Below are positions 25,717-35,325 of a stretch of 64,000 nt of DNA, in pieces (the first letter of the stretch is position 1; the number at the start of each line of letters is the position of its first letter). Under the pieces are notes generated by a model. It was not told the origin of the DNA. It was given only the letters and a program-made list of their open reading frames with translations, and made no database searches. The stretch is from an uncultured Lachnospira sp. (GTDB lineage: Bacteria > Bacillota > Clostridia > Lachnospirales > Lachnospiraceae), in contig CAJUKN010000006.1 in NCBI GenBank assembly GCA_910587485.1, forward strand, positions 62,001 through 126,000. The letters are read 5' to 3'. Position numbers and translations under genes: made by a program.

Positions 25717-26946
25717 ATGGAGAATAATGAAATGAGAGAAGATATGGTTGTAAGCATTGTTGTGCCTGTTTATAATGTATATGAATATTTAGATAAGTGT
25801 ATAACAAGTTTGATTGAACAAACATATAAAAATATACAAATTATTCTTGTAGATGATGGTTCAAATGATGGAAGCTCAGAAATTTGTGATAAATATGCAA
25901 AAGCTGATACAAGAATTATTGTAATACATCAAAAAAATTCAGGTTCTGTATATGCAAGAAAAGTAGGAACAAAAATGGCCACTGGTAAATATGTTTTATA
26001 TGTTGACAGTGATGATTGGATTGAAAAAGACAGAATTGAAAAATTTGTCCATATAGGGGCAGAACAAAATGCAGATATGATTTATATGGATGGAATGATA
26101 AAAGAATATGTGGATAATAGTGTGTTATGTTTGTCGAATGTTAGAGAAGGATATTATAAAGAAGAACAAGTTAAAAATAATATCATAAAAAAAATAGTTG
26201 ATTTAAATGTTTTTTATAAAGGAAATATTCGTATTAATTTATGTATGTGGGCAATAAAAAAGGAGTTGATTCAAAAACAAAATAAAATTATAGATAATCG
26301 AATTGTACAAGGTGATGATGCTATTAGTGTATGTGCATGTTTGTTAGAAGCAAAAACAGTTTTTGTTATGAAAGAATGTGGGTATCATTATATACAATAT
26401 AGGAATTCTTCAATTACATGTAGAAATAGTAATCTATCTAATATAGAAAATGAATTGTATTATTTATGGAATAATTTTAAATTAATTGTTCCCATAGGTG
26501 AAAAAGAGATTTATCAAGTTTTTTCAGTTTTGATGAATGCTGAAGTCGCTGTGACAGATTATTCTATTTTTTTTAAACGAGAATGTGATTATTTATATCC
26601 ATATTCATATGTAAAAAAAGAAAGCAATATTGTTATTTATGGTGCTGGAAAGCTGGGATTTCGGCTTGTTGAAGCATTAATAAAAAATAATGATTATAAC
26701 ATTGTAGCTTGGGTAGATAAAAGTACAAATAGAGTTACAGTGGGAAATTATAAAATTATTACTATAGATGAGGCATTGAAGTTAGAATATGATTATATTG
26801 TTATTGCAATCTTAGATTATGATATTGCAATAACAGTAAAACAAACTTTATTAGACAAAGGAATACAAGAGAAAAAAATTGCTTGCATGGATGCAAAGGC
26901 GATATCAGATAAGTTTTTATGTATGAAAGATATAAATATAGAATAA
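25717..26946 (+). CDS. GT2 glycosyltransferase with C-terminal Rossmann-like module
   Basis: A 409-residue protein. Residues 1-250 are a GT2 domain (VSIVVPVYNVYEYLDKCI, VDDGSNDGS, YVDSDDW). From about 303 comes the shared module (NIVIYGAGKLGFRLVEAL, then AWVDKS, then YDYIVIAILDYD). The gene sits in tight file with its neighbours, 28 bases after the radical SAM/SPASM gene and 28 before the deacetylase. Donor unknown. The module is not part of the usual GT2 architecture and may tether the enzyme to pathway partners or bind a shared nucleotide ligand. Confidence 0.87.
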   Translation: MENNEMREDMVVSIVVPVYNVYEYLDKCITSLIEQTYKNIQIILVDDGSNDGSSEICDKYAKADTRIIVIHQKNSGSVYARKVGTKMATGKYVLYVDSDDWIEKDRIEKFVHIGAEQNADMIYMDGMIKEYVDNSVLCLSNVREGYYKEEQVKNNIIKKIVDLNVFYKGNIRINLCMWAIKKELIQKQNKIIDNRIVQGDDAISVCACLLEAKTVFVMKECGYHYIQYRNSSITCRNSNLSNIENELYYLWNNFKLIVPIGEKEIYQVFSVLMNAEVAVTDYSIFFKRECDYLYPYSYVKKESNIVIYGAGKLGFRLVEALIKNNDYNIVAWVDKSTNRVTVGNYKIITIDEALKLEYDYIVIAILDYDIAITVKQTLLDKGIQEKKIACMDAKAISDKFLCMKDINIE

Positions 26947-26974
26947 TTAGAAATGGCAAGATAGATAAAAAATT

Positions 26975-28024
26975 ATGGTGACACTTTCAGTAAATAAAAA
27001 TGATAGAATATTAGTTGTAGCACCTCATCCTGATGATGAATGTATAGGTGCTGGAGGTTTATTAAAAAAATATTCAAAACAATGTGATGTATGGTTGTTG
27101 ACAGATGGCTCTCAAGGCAGAAATTCAGAACAATCACCATATGATATAAAACAGATAAGAAAACAAGAATTTTTGAAAGAAATGGCAGAGTTGGATATTG
27201 TTCATTATAGAATGTTTAATATTGAAGATGGCACATTATCACAACATTTAGACTGTTTAAATAATGAAGCTTTGTCTGTTTATACGAAAATATTTGTTAC
27301 GAATAAAAACGATTCTCATTTAGATCATAGAGCAGCATATAATATTGTAAAAAATGCACTTCAATATCAAAAGTTACAAAATATTGAGTTGTATCAATAT
27401 GAAATTAACGCTCCATTAAGTCAAGTTTCACATTTTATAAATATGGGTAATAATATTGAAAGCAAAAAGTTTTTAATGGAATTACATCAATCACAAATTA
27501 CAATTTTAAATTACAGCGAGATGGCAGTATATTTAAATAAATATCGAGCTGCTTCATTTGGACTTCAGGATTCTTATATAGAAACTTATTTGTTAAGTGA
27601 TATAAATGAATCTGTAGACGAGTATATAATGAATATAGAACAAAAACAACAAAAGCAAAAACATATTACGAATGTGTATGACATGTGGCTGACCATCAAT
27701 ATAAATGGTAAATCTATTTTAGAATACTTTGAAAAAAGAAATATAAAAGAAATTGCAATATATGGATATGGCGGATTAGGAAAAAGACTGTATCAAGAGT
27801 TAAAACAGCAAGAGCGTGTCAAGGTGGAATATATTATTGACCAAATGGCACAGCAAAAAAGAGAGTGTAAAGAAAATATCATACCATTGTCTGAAAATAT
27901 GGAAAAGGTTGATTGTATAGTAGTTACAGCAGTGCATGACTATGATGAAATCAAAGAGAATCTGTTAAATATTGGCTATGATAATGTCATATCATTAGAA
28001 AAAATATTAGATGAACTAATGTAG
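26975..28024 (+). CDS. PIG-L/LmbE-type deacetylase with C-terminal Rossmann-like module
   Basis: A 349-residue protein. The N-terminal 220 residues are a PIG-L zinc deacetylase, with APHPDDE at 16-22 and a later SHLDHRA carrying the third ligand. Such enzymes remove acetyl from N-acetyl sugars such as GlcNAc derivatives. From about 258 the shared module follows (KEIAIYGYGGLGKRLYQEL, YIID, CIVVTAVHDYDEI). The finding that a deacetylase carries the same tail as glycosyltransferases and radical SAM enzymes is the point of interest. It likely exposes an amino group on the glycan for later modification. Confidence 0.85.
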   Translation: MVTLSVNKNDRILVVAPHPDDECIGAGGLLKKYSKQCDVWLLTDGSQGRNSEQSPYDIKQIRKQEFLKEMAELDIVHYRMFNIEDGTLSQHLDCLNNEALSVYTKIFVTNKNDSHLDHRAAYNIVKNALQYQKLQNIELYQYEINAPLSQVSHFINMGNNIESKKFLMELHQSQITILNYSEMAVYLNKYRAASFGLQDSYIETYLLSDINESVDEYIMNIEQKQQKQKHITNVYDMWLTININGKSILEYFEKRNIKEIAIYGYGGLGKRLYQELKQQERVKVEYIIDQMAQQKRECKENIIPLSENMEKVDCIVVTAVHDYDEIKENLLNIGYDNVISLEKILDELM

Positions 28025-28072
28025 ATATTAGAAAAAACAAATATATAAAATTTTTGGAAGGAGCAGGAAAAT

Positions 28073-29173
28073 ATGGATTTGATATTATATGGTGCTGGCA
28101 AAGAAGGGAAAAATGCAAATGATATCATAAATAATTTTTATCAAGAAAAATATGATGTTCAAATGTTTATAGATAGCAACAAAGAAGGAGAATATTGTAA
28201 TAAAAAAAATATAAATGTAAAGGATATTGAAAGTGTAAATAAAAATAATACTATCATAATTACAATTGGTGATATGTATACTGTTGTAGATTTATATTTT
28301 TTGTTACGCAGCAAAGGTTTTCAAAAAATATATTGGTTTTTGGGATTGACATTAAATCGTACACAAGACAGTGACTTCCTTAAAGATGAATGTTGGGACA
28401 TGTCGCAATGGGGTGATTGTATCCTTCCTCATATGGAATTACATATTGTTGATAAATGCAATTTGAAATGTAAAGGTTGTACACATTTTTCGCCATTATT
28501 TGAAAGCGAGGAAGCAAAATTTGATGATGTTATTCGTGATGTACAAAAAGTAAGCAAGATTTTTTCTTCGGTTGCACGCTTAGATATATTAGGGGGAGAA
28601 CCTTTTTTAAGTAAGGATTTAATAAAATATGTGATTGAAATTAGAAAAATAATGCTGACAGCATCGATTGATATTTTTACAAATGGACTTTTGATTCCCT
28701 CATTACCAGATGATGTATTGGATTGCATAAGAGAAAATAATATCTTTATTTCCATTACCGAATATAAACCAACTCATGCCATGATTGATAAAATAATATC
28801 TCGTTTAACTCAGTTTAATGTTAAATATAAAATTGTGCCATATGATAAAAGACAAATATTTAATAAGCCTATTTCTATAAGTGAAAATAGTAAGTATCCA
28901 AATTTATGTATTTCTAATGGTTGTGTAACAGTAGCAAATGGTACAATTTCAAGATGTCCAACGCTTATGTATATTGATAAATTTAATGAAGTTTTCAATA
29001 CAAAACTACCTAATGATGGAATTATGAAATTAGATGAATGCAGTTCAGGCTATGAATTGCTTGAAAAGTTAAAACAAGAAGTTCCTTTGTGTAAGCATTG
29101 TATTCAATGTGACATGGAGTGGGGGGTATGCGGGACAGATATTAAATTTGAAGATTTTGCAGTAGAGGATTAA
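28073..29173 (+). CDS. Rossmann module + radical SAM protein
   Basis: A 366-residue protein. The module is at the very N-terminus (MDLILYGAGKEGKNANDII, MFIDSN, TIIITIGDMY). A short linker leads to a radical SAM core with DKCNLKCKGC (C129, C133, C136) and LGGEPFL. C-terminal cysteines (CKHCIQCDMEWGVCG) could bind a second cluster. AAGGAG precedes the ATG. Same module/core order as the protein at 24435, although the cores differ. Substrate unknown. Confidence 0.8.
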   Translation: MDLILYGAGKEGKNANDIINNFYQEKYDVQMFIDSNKEGEYCNKKNINVKDIESVNKNNTIIITIGDMYTVVDLYFLLRSKGFQKIYWFLGLTLNRTQDSDFLKDECWDMSQWGDCILPHMELHIVDKCNLKCKGCTHFSPLFESEEAKFDDVIRDVQKVSKIFSSVARLDILGGEPFLSKDLIKYVIEIRKIMLTASIDIFTNGLLIPSLPDDVLDCIRENNIFISITEYKPTHAMIDKIISRLTQFNVKYKIVPYDKRQIFNKPISISENSKYPNLCISNGCVTVANGTISRCPTLMYIDKFNEVFNTKLPNDGIMKLDECSSGYELLEKLKQEVPLCKHCIQCDMEWGVCGTDIKFEDFAVED

Positions 29174-29218
29174 GAATGATTTTATAAAAATTGTGAGAAT
29201 AGGAGGTAATGAGTTAAT

Positions 29219-29625
29219 ATGAATAATAATTTAACTAAAAATAAGCCAGTAACAGTTGTTCTTTGGGGGGGGGAATAGCATATGAAGATATACTTCCATT
29301 TATTAAAGAACTTGAAAAATTAAATGAAATCAAAGTATGTGCGCTTGTCAATAACAAACCTCATAAAGAAAAAGAAAAAGATAATTATCCTGTTATTTAT
29401 GCAAATGAATTAGCAGATTGTAATTATAATAAAATATTAATTACTGCTGAAGCAGCATATGACAATATAATAACAGATATAAAAAAAATGAATATTGATG
29501 TATCAATTTGTGAAAAAGCATGGGACTATATAAGACCTAAATTGTTATCTTTAGATTGTTTTTATCAATTTCCATTAAAAAGACAATTATTTATTTTAAA
29601 TAAAATTTGGAGGAAAGAAGTATGA
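29219..29625 (+). CDS. Free-standing Rossmann-module protein, frameshifted at a G9 tract
   Basis: From ATG 29219 (AGGAGG 12 bases upstream) the frame reads MNNNLTKNKPVTVVLWGGE and stops at TAG 29276-29278, right after nine G. One more G (or two fewer) would join it to the downstream open frame: VVLWGGGIAYEDILPFIKEL, CALVNNK, KILITAEAAYDNI, to TGA 29625, about 135 residues. The joined product is one complete module alone, plus a short tail. The stop overlaps the start of the next gene. Either the gene is phase variable and OFF here, or the tract length is a sequencing error; transcript slippage could also restore some product. Confidence 0.7.
29265..29273. repeat. G9 homopolymer, likely slippage tract
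   Basis: Nine consecutive G in a region of roughly 27-30% GC, placed inside the YGxGxxG-equivalent codons of the module gene. Tract length decides whether the frame is open. Confidence 0.85.
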
Positions 29626-30851
29626 TGGATATTAATAAATATTTAGGTGATGTGGTTCCTAAATTAAAAAAAGAATTAAAAAATTTGATGAAAGAAATAG
29701 ATATACAATATATAAAAAATATATATGAGGAAATTTTAAAGTTAAGAAAAATATCAAGTGAAGAATTAGGTTTTGATGATAAAAGTTTAGCAATGAGATG
29801 TTTAGAAGTAATTGAACAATTATGTGTAAAATGTCAAGATATGATTATGAATGAGTATCCTTTTGAATATATACAAAATATTAGCAAATTAATGGCATAT
29901 GTTGTGGCATATGGCATGGAGTATTGTTTTAATAATACAGTAAAATTAGGAGCATATAAATTTTCAATAGTAGCTATTATACGTAATGAGAGATATATCA
30001 TAGAATGGATAGAATATCATCGTATGGTTGGAGTCGATCATTTTTATATATATGATAATGAAAGTACAGATGGATTAAAGGAAAAATTAGAATGTTATAT
30101 TCAACAGGGAATTGTGACTTATATTTATTTTCCAGGAAGTTTGGTTCAAAAAAAAGCATATGAAAATGTAGTAAAAGATTATAAATATGATACGAAGTGG
30201 ATGGCGTTTATTGATGGAGATGAGTATATTGTATCCGTAGAAAATGTATCATTGCCTCAATTATGTGATGATATGGAACAATCATACATACATAATTTGG
30301 ATTTAGGTAACGCTGCTTTGGATGACCCTGATATGAAATTTCTTGATGAGTTTATTGGCTGTTATGCTGGAGGATTTGCTGTTAATTGGCGTGTATATGG
30401 AACATCTTATCATAAAAATAAAATGTCTGGACTTTGTATTGAAAATTATACAAGAAGATGTGGCGGCAATTTAGGAGAAAATGCTGTTGTTAAGACAATT
30501 GCAAATCCAAGAGTTATAACATCTGTAAAGATACATTTTTGTGAATATTTAGAAGGATATTATAATATTACAGAAAATGGTACACAAACAACGGGAGTTC
30601 GTTTTTTTGAGAGTACATGTTTAAAAATTAGAATTAATCATTATTATAGCAAATCAGAAGAAGAATTATTAGAAAAATTAAAAAGAGGTTGGCCTGACCG
30701 AATTAATGAAGAAATACCTTCTGTATTAGTAAATTCTATATTAAAACAATATACAAGTAATTATAACGAAGTGGAAGATTTTATAATGGAAAGATATGTA
30801 GATGAAGTAAAAAAAAGAGTAAATTGTTATGAAAATATGAATAGAAATTAA
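29622..30851 (+). CDS. GT92/DUF23-type glycosyltransferase
   Basis: About 409 residues. An N-terminal helical region of about 110 residues is followed by a GT92-type domain: FSIVAIIRNERYIIEWIEYH, DHFYIYDNESTDG, MAFIDGDEYI, and a later histidine-containing VKIHFCEY. Relatives add galactose or other sugars to fucose or glycan cores. Start at ATG 29622 behind GGAGG (8-base spacing), overlapping the stop of the phase-variable gene by 4 bases, so translation may depend partly on that frame. It carries no Rossmann module. Confidence 0.8.
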   Translation: MMDINKYLGDVVPKLKKELKNLMKEIDIQYIKNIYEEILKLRKISSEELGFDDKSLAMRCLEVIEQLCVKCQDMIMNEYPFEYIQNISKLMAYVVAYGMEYCFNNTVKLGAYKFSIVAIIRNERYIIEWIEYHRMVGVDHFYIYDNESTDGLKEKLECYIQQGIVTYIYFPGSLVQKKAYENVVKDYKYDTKWMAFIDGDEYIVSVENVSLPQLCDDMEQSYIHNLDLGNAALDDPDMKFLDEFIGCYAGGFAVNWRVYGTSYHKNKMSGLCIENYTRRCGGNLGENAVVKTIANPRVITSVKIHFCEYLEGYYNITENGTQTTGVRFFESTCLKIRINHYYSKSEEELLEKLKRGWPDRINEEIPSVLVNSILKQYTSNYNEVEDFIMERYVDEVKKRVNCYENMNRN

Positions 30852-30931
30852 AAGTGATATTATAGTAAAATTTTTTTATAGATAATAATTTCTGCAATTA
30901 ATTATTAAAAAACTTAGGATGTGCAAATTAT

Positions 30932-32044
30932 ATGAGTAAAGATAAAGTTTTAGTTTTTGGACGAGGAAAATATTGTAAAGCAAAGTTAGAAAGCGTACAA
31001 GAAAAATATGATATTATTGGATTTTTAGATAATGCAGTTGATAATGAAGTGTTTGATGAAGTGTATGGATATCCTGTTTATCCTCCTAAAAGGTTATATG
31101 AACATAAAGACTGCTATATTGTATGTATGTCAGCTTCATATGTTGAAATGTGGAAGCAATTGATACAATTAGGAGTTGATTGTAATAGGATTCTTTTTGG
31201 TGTAAACATAAAACCATTTTATTCGATTGCAGATGAAATTTGTTTTGAAGAGGGTCAGAAATTAATAGCAAAACAAGATTGTATTGTGTATAAGACAAAT
31301 GATTTAAAAGAATATGCTTTTCAAACCAATGAAGAATTTAAAGCAATAATAAGGAAAATTATTTATAAAAATAATGATGATATTGCATCTATATGCCAAA
31401 TGAATGTAAAGCCTGTCAGCAGAGTTTTTGGTGCAGAGAGAGGAAAGGCAGTTGATAGATATTATATTGAACAATTTTTAAAAGATAATTCTTCATATAT
31501 AAGTGGTACAGTTATGGAAATTGCATCCAATGATTATATTAAAAAATTTGGCGGCAATAAAGTTGAAAAAGAACTTATTTTACATGTTGCAGGGTGGGGA
31601 AAAAATACATTTAAAGGAAATTTTGAAACTGGACAAGGTATTCAAGAGAATATGGCTGATTGTCTTATATGTACACAGACATTACAATATATATATGATT
31701 TAAAGGCAGCAATGAAAAATATATATAAATTGTTAAAACCACAAGGAGTTGCTCTTATTACGGTTCCGGGAATTAAGTCGTTGTGTATTTATGATGAGCA
31801 AAATTGGGGAGAACGGTGGAGTTTTACGAAAGAATCGATGAGACAATTATGTCTTGAGGTTTGTGCAGAAGATGATTTTATAGTGGAATCTTATGGCAAT
31901 GTTAAGATTGTGACTTCATATCTTTATGGTGTTTGCTGTGAAGATTTGAAAGAAGAAGATTTTGAGTATAATGATTCTCAATTTCCATTTTTAATAACTG
32001 TAAAACTAAAAAAATCTTGTGAAAATGGTTTTAATAGTTTATAA
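30932..32044 (+). CDS. Rossmann module + class I methyltransferase-like protein
   Basis: A 370-residue protein. N-terminal module: KVLVFGRGKYCKAKLESVQE, IGFLDN, CYIVCMSASYVEM. After a linker, a methyltransferase-like fold (about 165-340): VMEIASNDYIKKFGG in place of the usual glycine-rich loop, ADCLICTQTLQYIYDLKAAM and LKPQGVALITVPG. The loop is less glycine-rich than in typical SAM-binding enzymes, so activity is not certain. Similar proteins at glycan loci O- or C-methylate sugars. Confidence 0.65.
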   Translation: MSKDKVLVFGRGKYCKAKLESVQEKYDIIGFLDNAVDNEVFDEVYGYPVYPPKRLYEHKDCYIVCMSASYVEMWKQLIQLGVDCNRILFGVNIKPFYSIADEICFEEGQKLIAKQDCIVYKTNDLKEYAFQTNEEFKAIIRKIIYKNNDDIASICQMNVKPVSRVFGAERGKAVDRYYIEQFLKDNSSYISGTVMEIASNDYIKKFGGNKVEKELILHVAGWGKNTFKGNFETGQGIQENMADCLICTQTLQYIYDLKAAMKNIYKLLKPQGVALITVPGIKSLCIYDEQNWGERWSFTKESMRQLCLEVCAEDDFIVESYGNVKIVTSYLYGVCCEDLKEEDFEYNDSQFPFLITVKLKKSCENGFNSL

Positions 32045-32067
32045 AAGAAAGAGGTAGATATATTCAT

Positions 32068-33612
32068 ATGAAAAATATTAAGACAATAGCTATATTTTTA
32101 CCACAATTTCATGAAGTGCCTGAAAATAACAAATGGTGGGGAGAAGGATTTACAGAATGGAGAGCAGTTCAAACTGCAGAATCATTGTTTGAAGGGCATT
32201 ATCAACCAAAAAAGCCAATGAATAATTTTTATTATAATTTACTTGATAAAAGCACTATGGTAAAAATTCAAGAATTGATGAATCAATATGGAATTTATGG
32301 ATTGAGTTTTTATCATTATTATTTTAAAGATGGAAAAAAAATATTAGAAAAACCAGCAGAAAATTTATTGAAATGGAAAGATATAAATGTTCCTTTTTGC
32401 TTTAATTGGGCTAGTGAGTCATGGATTAGAACATGGAGCAAGATAATGGGAAATGTTTGGGGGGAAAAGTATGATGAAAAAATTAGAGAAAAAGACAATG
32501 GAATATTGTTAGAACAAAATTATGGTACTGAAAAACAATGGATTGAGCATTTTGAATATATGCTTCCCTTTTTTAAAGATAGCCGATATATAAAAAAAGA
32601 CAATAAACCTTTATTTATATTTTATAATGCAAATCAAGTTACTTATTTTGATAAGATGGTAAGTTGTTGGAAGGATTTAGCTATTCAAAATGGTTTTGAA
32701 GGATTGTATATCTTAGGTTCCCATGTTGAAGTGCCATTTAAACAAATGGATGGTATTTTAGAGTATCAACCAGATGAAGCGATAAGATGTGTGAATAATC
32801 ATAATGGGGCAAAAATAATTAATGGTGTAAGATGTTATGAGTATAATGATATTGTTGAACAAATTATAACTTCAACGCCAAAATTTAATAAAAAGACATA
32901 TTTTATGGGATTAACTGGATATGATACAACACCTCGAAGAGGTCAGAATGGTGAATGTATTTTGAATAATAATGCAGAAACATTTTGTTATATGATGGAT
33001 AAGCTTTATGAGAAAAGTCTTCAGTACAATAATGAATATGTTTTTATCGATGCATGGAATGAATGGGGAGAGGGAATGTATCTTGAACCAGATGATATAA
33101 ATGGATATAAGTTTTTAGAAGCGCATAAAACAGTTTTTGAACAATATAAAGATAAATTAGTTGAAGATAAAATTGATACAATGGATAGAAATGATTATAA
33201 AGATGAAGAAATAGAACAATTAAAAAGTCAGGTTAGTAAATTTAAAAGTTTTTTTGAGGATGCAATAGGAATTTTAAATATTATTGAATTAAGAAAAAAT
33301 GCGTTTAGCCTGTATTTTGAAGAAAATAAAATAAGTTCAGTTGCCATTTATGGAATGGGACAATTAGGGAAAGTGTTAATATATGAATTTATAAAACAAA
33401 ATATAAAAGTACTATATACAATTGACCGATATGTAGGGAAGATAAATGATGAAATTAAAATGTTTCGACCAGAAGAATTATTACCAGAAGTTGATATATT
33501 AATAGTGACAGCATATGATTATGAAAATATTGTTAAAAATGTCAATTTATGTAATATTAAAAAAGTTATTTCTTTAAAAGAATTAATTAATGCGGTTAAT
33601 CAATCAATTTAA
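32068..33612 (+). CDS. WbsX-like glycan enzyme with C-terminal Rossmann-like module
   Basis: A 514-residue protein. Residues 1-365 match the WbsX/GH99-like group of O-antigen clusters: IAIFLPQFHEVPENNKWWGE, FTEWRAV, GLSFYHYYF, FCFNWASESW, and FIDAWNEWGEG near 327-337. These folds resemble endo-mannosidase TIM barrels and are annotated as glycosyltransferases or lipopolysaccharide biosynthesis proteins; the true reaction is unclear. A short helical linker is followed by the shared module from about 423 (SSVAIYGMGQLGKVLIYEFI, TIDRY, ILIVTAYDYE). Overlaps nothing; the next gene's ribosome site follows at once. Confidence 0.8.
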   Translation: MKNIKTIAIFLPQFHEVPENNKWWGEGFTEWRAVQTAESLFEGHYQPKKPMNNFYYNLLDKSTMVKIQELMNQYGIYGLSFYHYYFKDGKKILEKPAENLLKWKDINVPFCFNWASESWIRTWSKIMGNVWGEKYDEKIREKDNGILLEQNYGTEKQWIEHFEYMLPFFKDSRYIKKDNKPLFIFYNANQVTYFDKMVSCWKDLAIQNGFEGLYILGSHVEVPFKQMDGILEYQPDEAIRCVNNHNGAKIINGVRCYEYNDIVEQIITSTPKFNKKTYFMGLTGYDTTPRRGQNGECILNNNAETFCYMMDKLYEKSLQYNNEYVFIDAWNEWGEGMYLEPDDINGYKFLEAHKTVFEQYKDKLVEDKIDTMDRNDYKDEEIEQLKSQVSKFKSFFEDAIGILNIIELRKNAFSLYFEENKISSVAIYGMGQLGKVLIYEFIKQNIKVLYTIDRYVGKINDEIKMFRPEELLPEVDILIVTAYDYENIVKNVNLCNIKKVISLKELINAVNQSI

Positions 33613-33628
33613 AAAAGGAGATATTGAT

Positions 33629-35314
33629 ATGAAATATGCTATATATGGGGTCAATCGTGTCACGAAAGATTTTTTATATATATTTAATACATTGGAAGTT
33701 GTATGTATTTTGGAAAATCAATCTGAAGTGGATGAATTTTGTGGAATAAAGGTTTTGCCTTTTGATATGGTTAATCAAAATTACGATAAGATTATTGTAT
33801 GCGATTTTGATAAAACGGATAAAATTAAGTACTTAGAAGACAAAGGATTGACTTATGGACAAGACTTTTTATATGAGAAAGATTTTTTTGAACAGTTAAA
33901 TGAGGGGGTTCAATTTAATGAAGATGGGAAACCTGTCGTAGTATGGGGAATTGGCAAATGGGCAGATATGTTTCATTCATTAAATATAAAAATTAATGTT
34001 GAATTTTATATTGACAATTACAAAGAAGTTAAGTTATATAATGGAAAAAAAGTATTGAAATCAAATAATATATCCAATTTAAATCAGTATTTTATTATTA
34101 TTGCTGTGGCAGATGATTCAGAAATTGTACAAGAGTTACAAAACAAGGGTATGAAAGCAGAGAAAGATTATTTGAATTTTGCTGATTTGTTTAATAAAAT
34201 ACCATCTTTAGCATTAGAAAGAACGATTTTTGATACATCTTGTTATGATGTTAGCTGTAAAACAATGCTAACGAATATTGAGCTGTTGTCTAGTGGTGTT
34301 GTACATTGTTGTTGTTCAACATTTATGTATTTTGGTATGGGAAAAGCATCGGATAAAGATTTGTTTGATATATGGAATTCAAATATTCATAAAATTATGT
34401 GTTTATCTCTTGAAAATAAAACTTTTAGTTTCTGTAAAAAGGACATGTGTCCACTTTTTGTAAATAAAAAGTCTATTGCTATAAAAGATGACTTTATAAA
34501 ATCAAAATATAGTGAGATGAAAGAACACCCAGATACTGCAATTTTGGCATTTGATTCGACCTGCAACTTGAAATGTATATCATGTCGGGATGAGCTTAAA
34601 GTTGCGTGTGGTGAGAATTTACAAAAAGTTGAAAAATATTCTAAACTTGTTCAAGAGCAGCTTATACCATATATTGATTTTATGACATTAGCTGGTGATG
34701 GAGAAGTTTTTTTTAGCAAGCGTTATAAAGATATATATCTTAATGATAAAGTTGCAAAAATTAAATGGATACGCTTATTAACAAATGGATTATTGTTTAA
34801 TGAAAAAAACTGGAATGAATTTTATACTAACAAAACTGGGAAAATTATGCTTACTGTTTCAATTGATGCTGCAACCAAAGAAACATATGAGAGCATTAGA
34901 CGAAATGGTAATTTTAAGGTGCTGCAAGAAAATATGAAGTTTGCTTCTAAATTGAGGAAAGAAGGGAAATTGTCATATTTTAGAATTAATTTTGTTGTTC
35001 AGAAAAAAAATTATCTTGAAATGGAACATTTTGTTGAATGGGGATTAGAACTTAGAGTTGATGAAGTCTTTTTTACCAAAATATTGAATTGGGGTACATA
35101 TTCTCCTGATGAATTTAGAGAAATCAGTATGATGCAAGAAGACGGTGTTACACCAAAACCTGAATTGGCAGAGATATTAAATAAACAAATTATGCAAAAT
35201 TCCATTGTAGATTTAGGAACAATACAATGTCAACACTATGAGGTAAATCAGGATATAGACAACTATTATAAATGGGAACTTGAAAGGAAAATTCCTGATT
35301 TGTTTATTGATTAG
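33629..35314 (+). CDS. Two tandem Rossmann modules + N-terminal SPASM-type region + radical SAM core
   Basis: About 561 residues. Module 1 at 1-85 (KYAIYGVNRVTKDFLYIFN), module 2 at about 101-185 (PVVVWGIGKWADMFHSLN, FYIDNYKE, FIIIAVADDSE). Residues 205-275 carry a cysteine pattern like a SPASM domain (SGVVHCCCSTFMYFGMG, DLFDIWNSN, CKKDMCPLF). The radical SAM core comes after it (CNLKCISC: C312, C316, C319). SPASM normally follows the core, so the order is reversed. Start chosen at ATG 33629 behind AAGGAG, not the upstream ATG 33590. Module 1 has lost the canonical glycines, module 2 keeps most. Confidence 0.8.
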   Translation: MKYAIYGVNRVTKDFLYIFNTLEVVCILENQSEVDEFCGIKVLPFDMVNQNYDKIIVCDFDKTDKIKYLEDKGLTYGQDFLYEKDFFEQLNEGVQFNEDGKPVVVWGIGKWADMFHSLNIKINVEFYIDNYKEVKLYNGKKVLKSNNISNLNQYFIIIAVADDSEIVQELQNKGMKAEKDYLNFADLFNKIPSLALERTIFDTSCYDVSCKTMLTNIELLSSGVVHCCCSTFMYFGMGKASDKDLFDIWNSNIHKIMCLSLENKTFSFCKKDMCPLFVNKKSIAIKDDFIKSKYSEMKEHPDTAILAFDSTCNLKCISCRDELKVACGENLQKVEKYSKLVQEQLIPYIDFMTLAGDGEVFFSKRYKDIYLNDKVAKIKWIRLLTNGLLFNEKNWNEFYTNKTGKIMLTVSIDAATKETYESIRRNGNFKVLQENMKFASKLRKEGKLSYFRINFVVQKKNYLEMEHFVEWGLELRVDEVFFTKILNWGTYSPDEFREISMMQEDGVTPKPELAEILNKQIMQNSIVDLGTIQCQHYEVNQDIDNYYKWELERKIPDLFID

Positions 35315-35325
35315 GGAGGAAAAAT

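Noticed and set aside
22396..35314. Radical SAM genes as a RiPP peptide cluster
   Set aside because: No precursor-like short ORF, peptidase or RiPP recognition element was seen; neighbours are glycosyltransferases.
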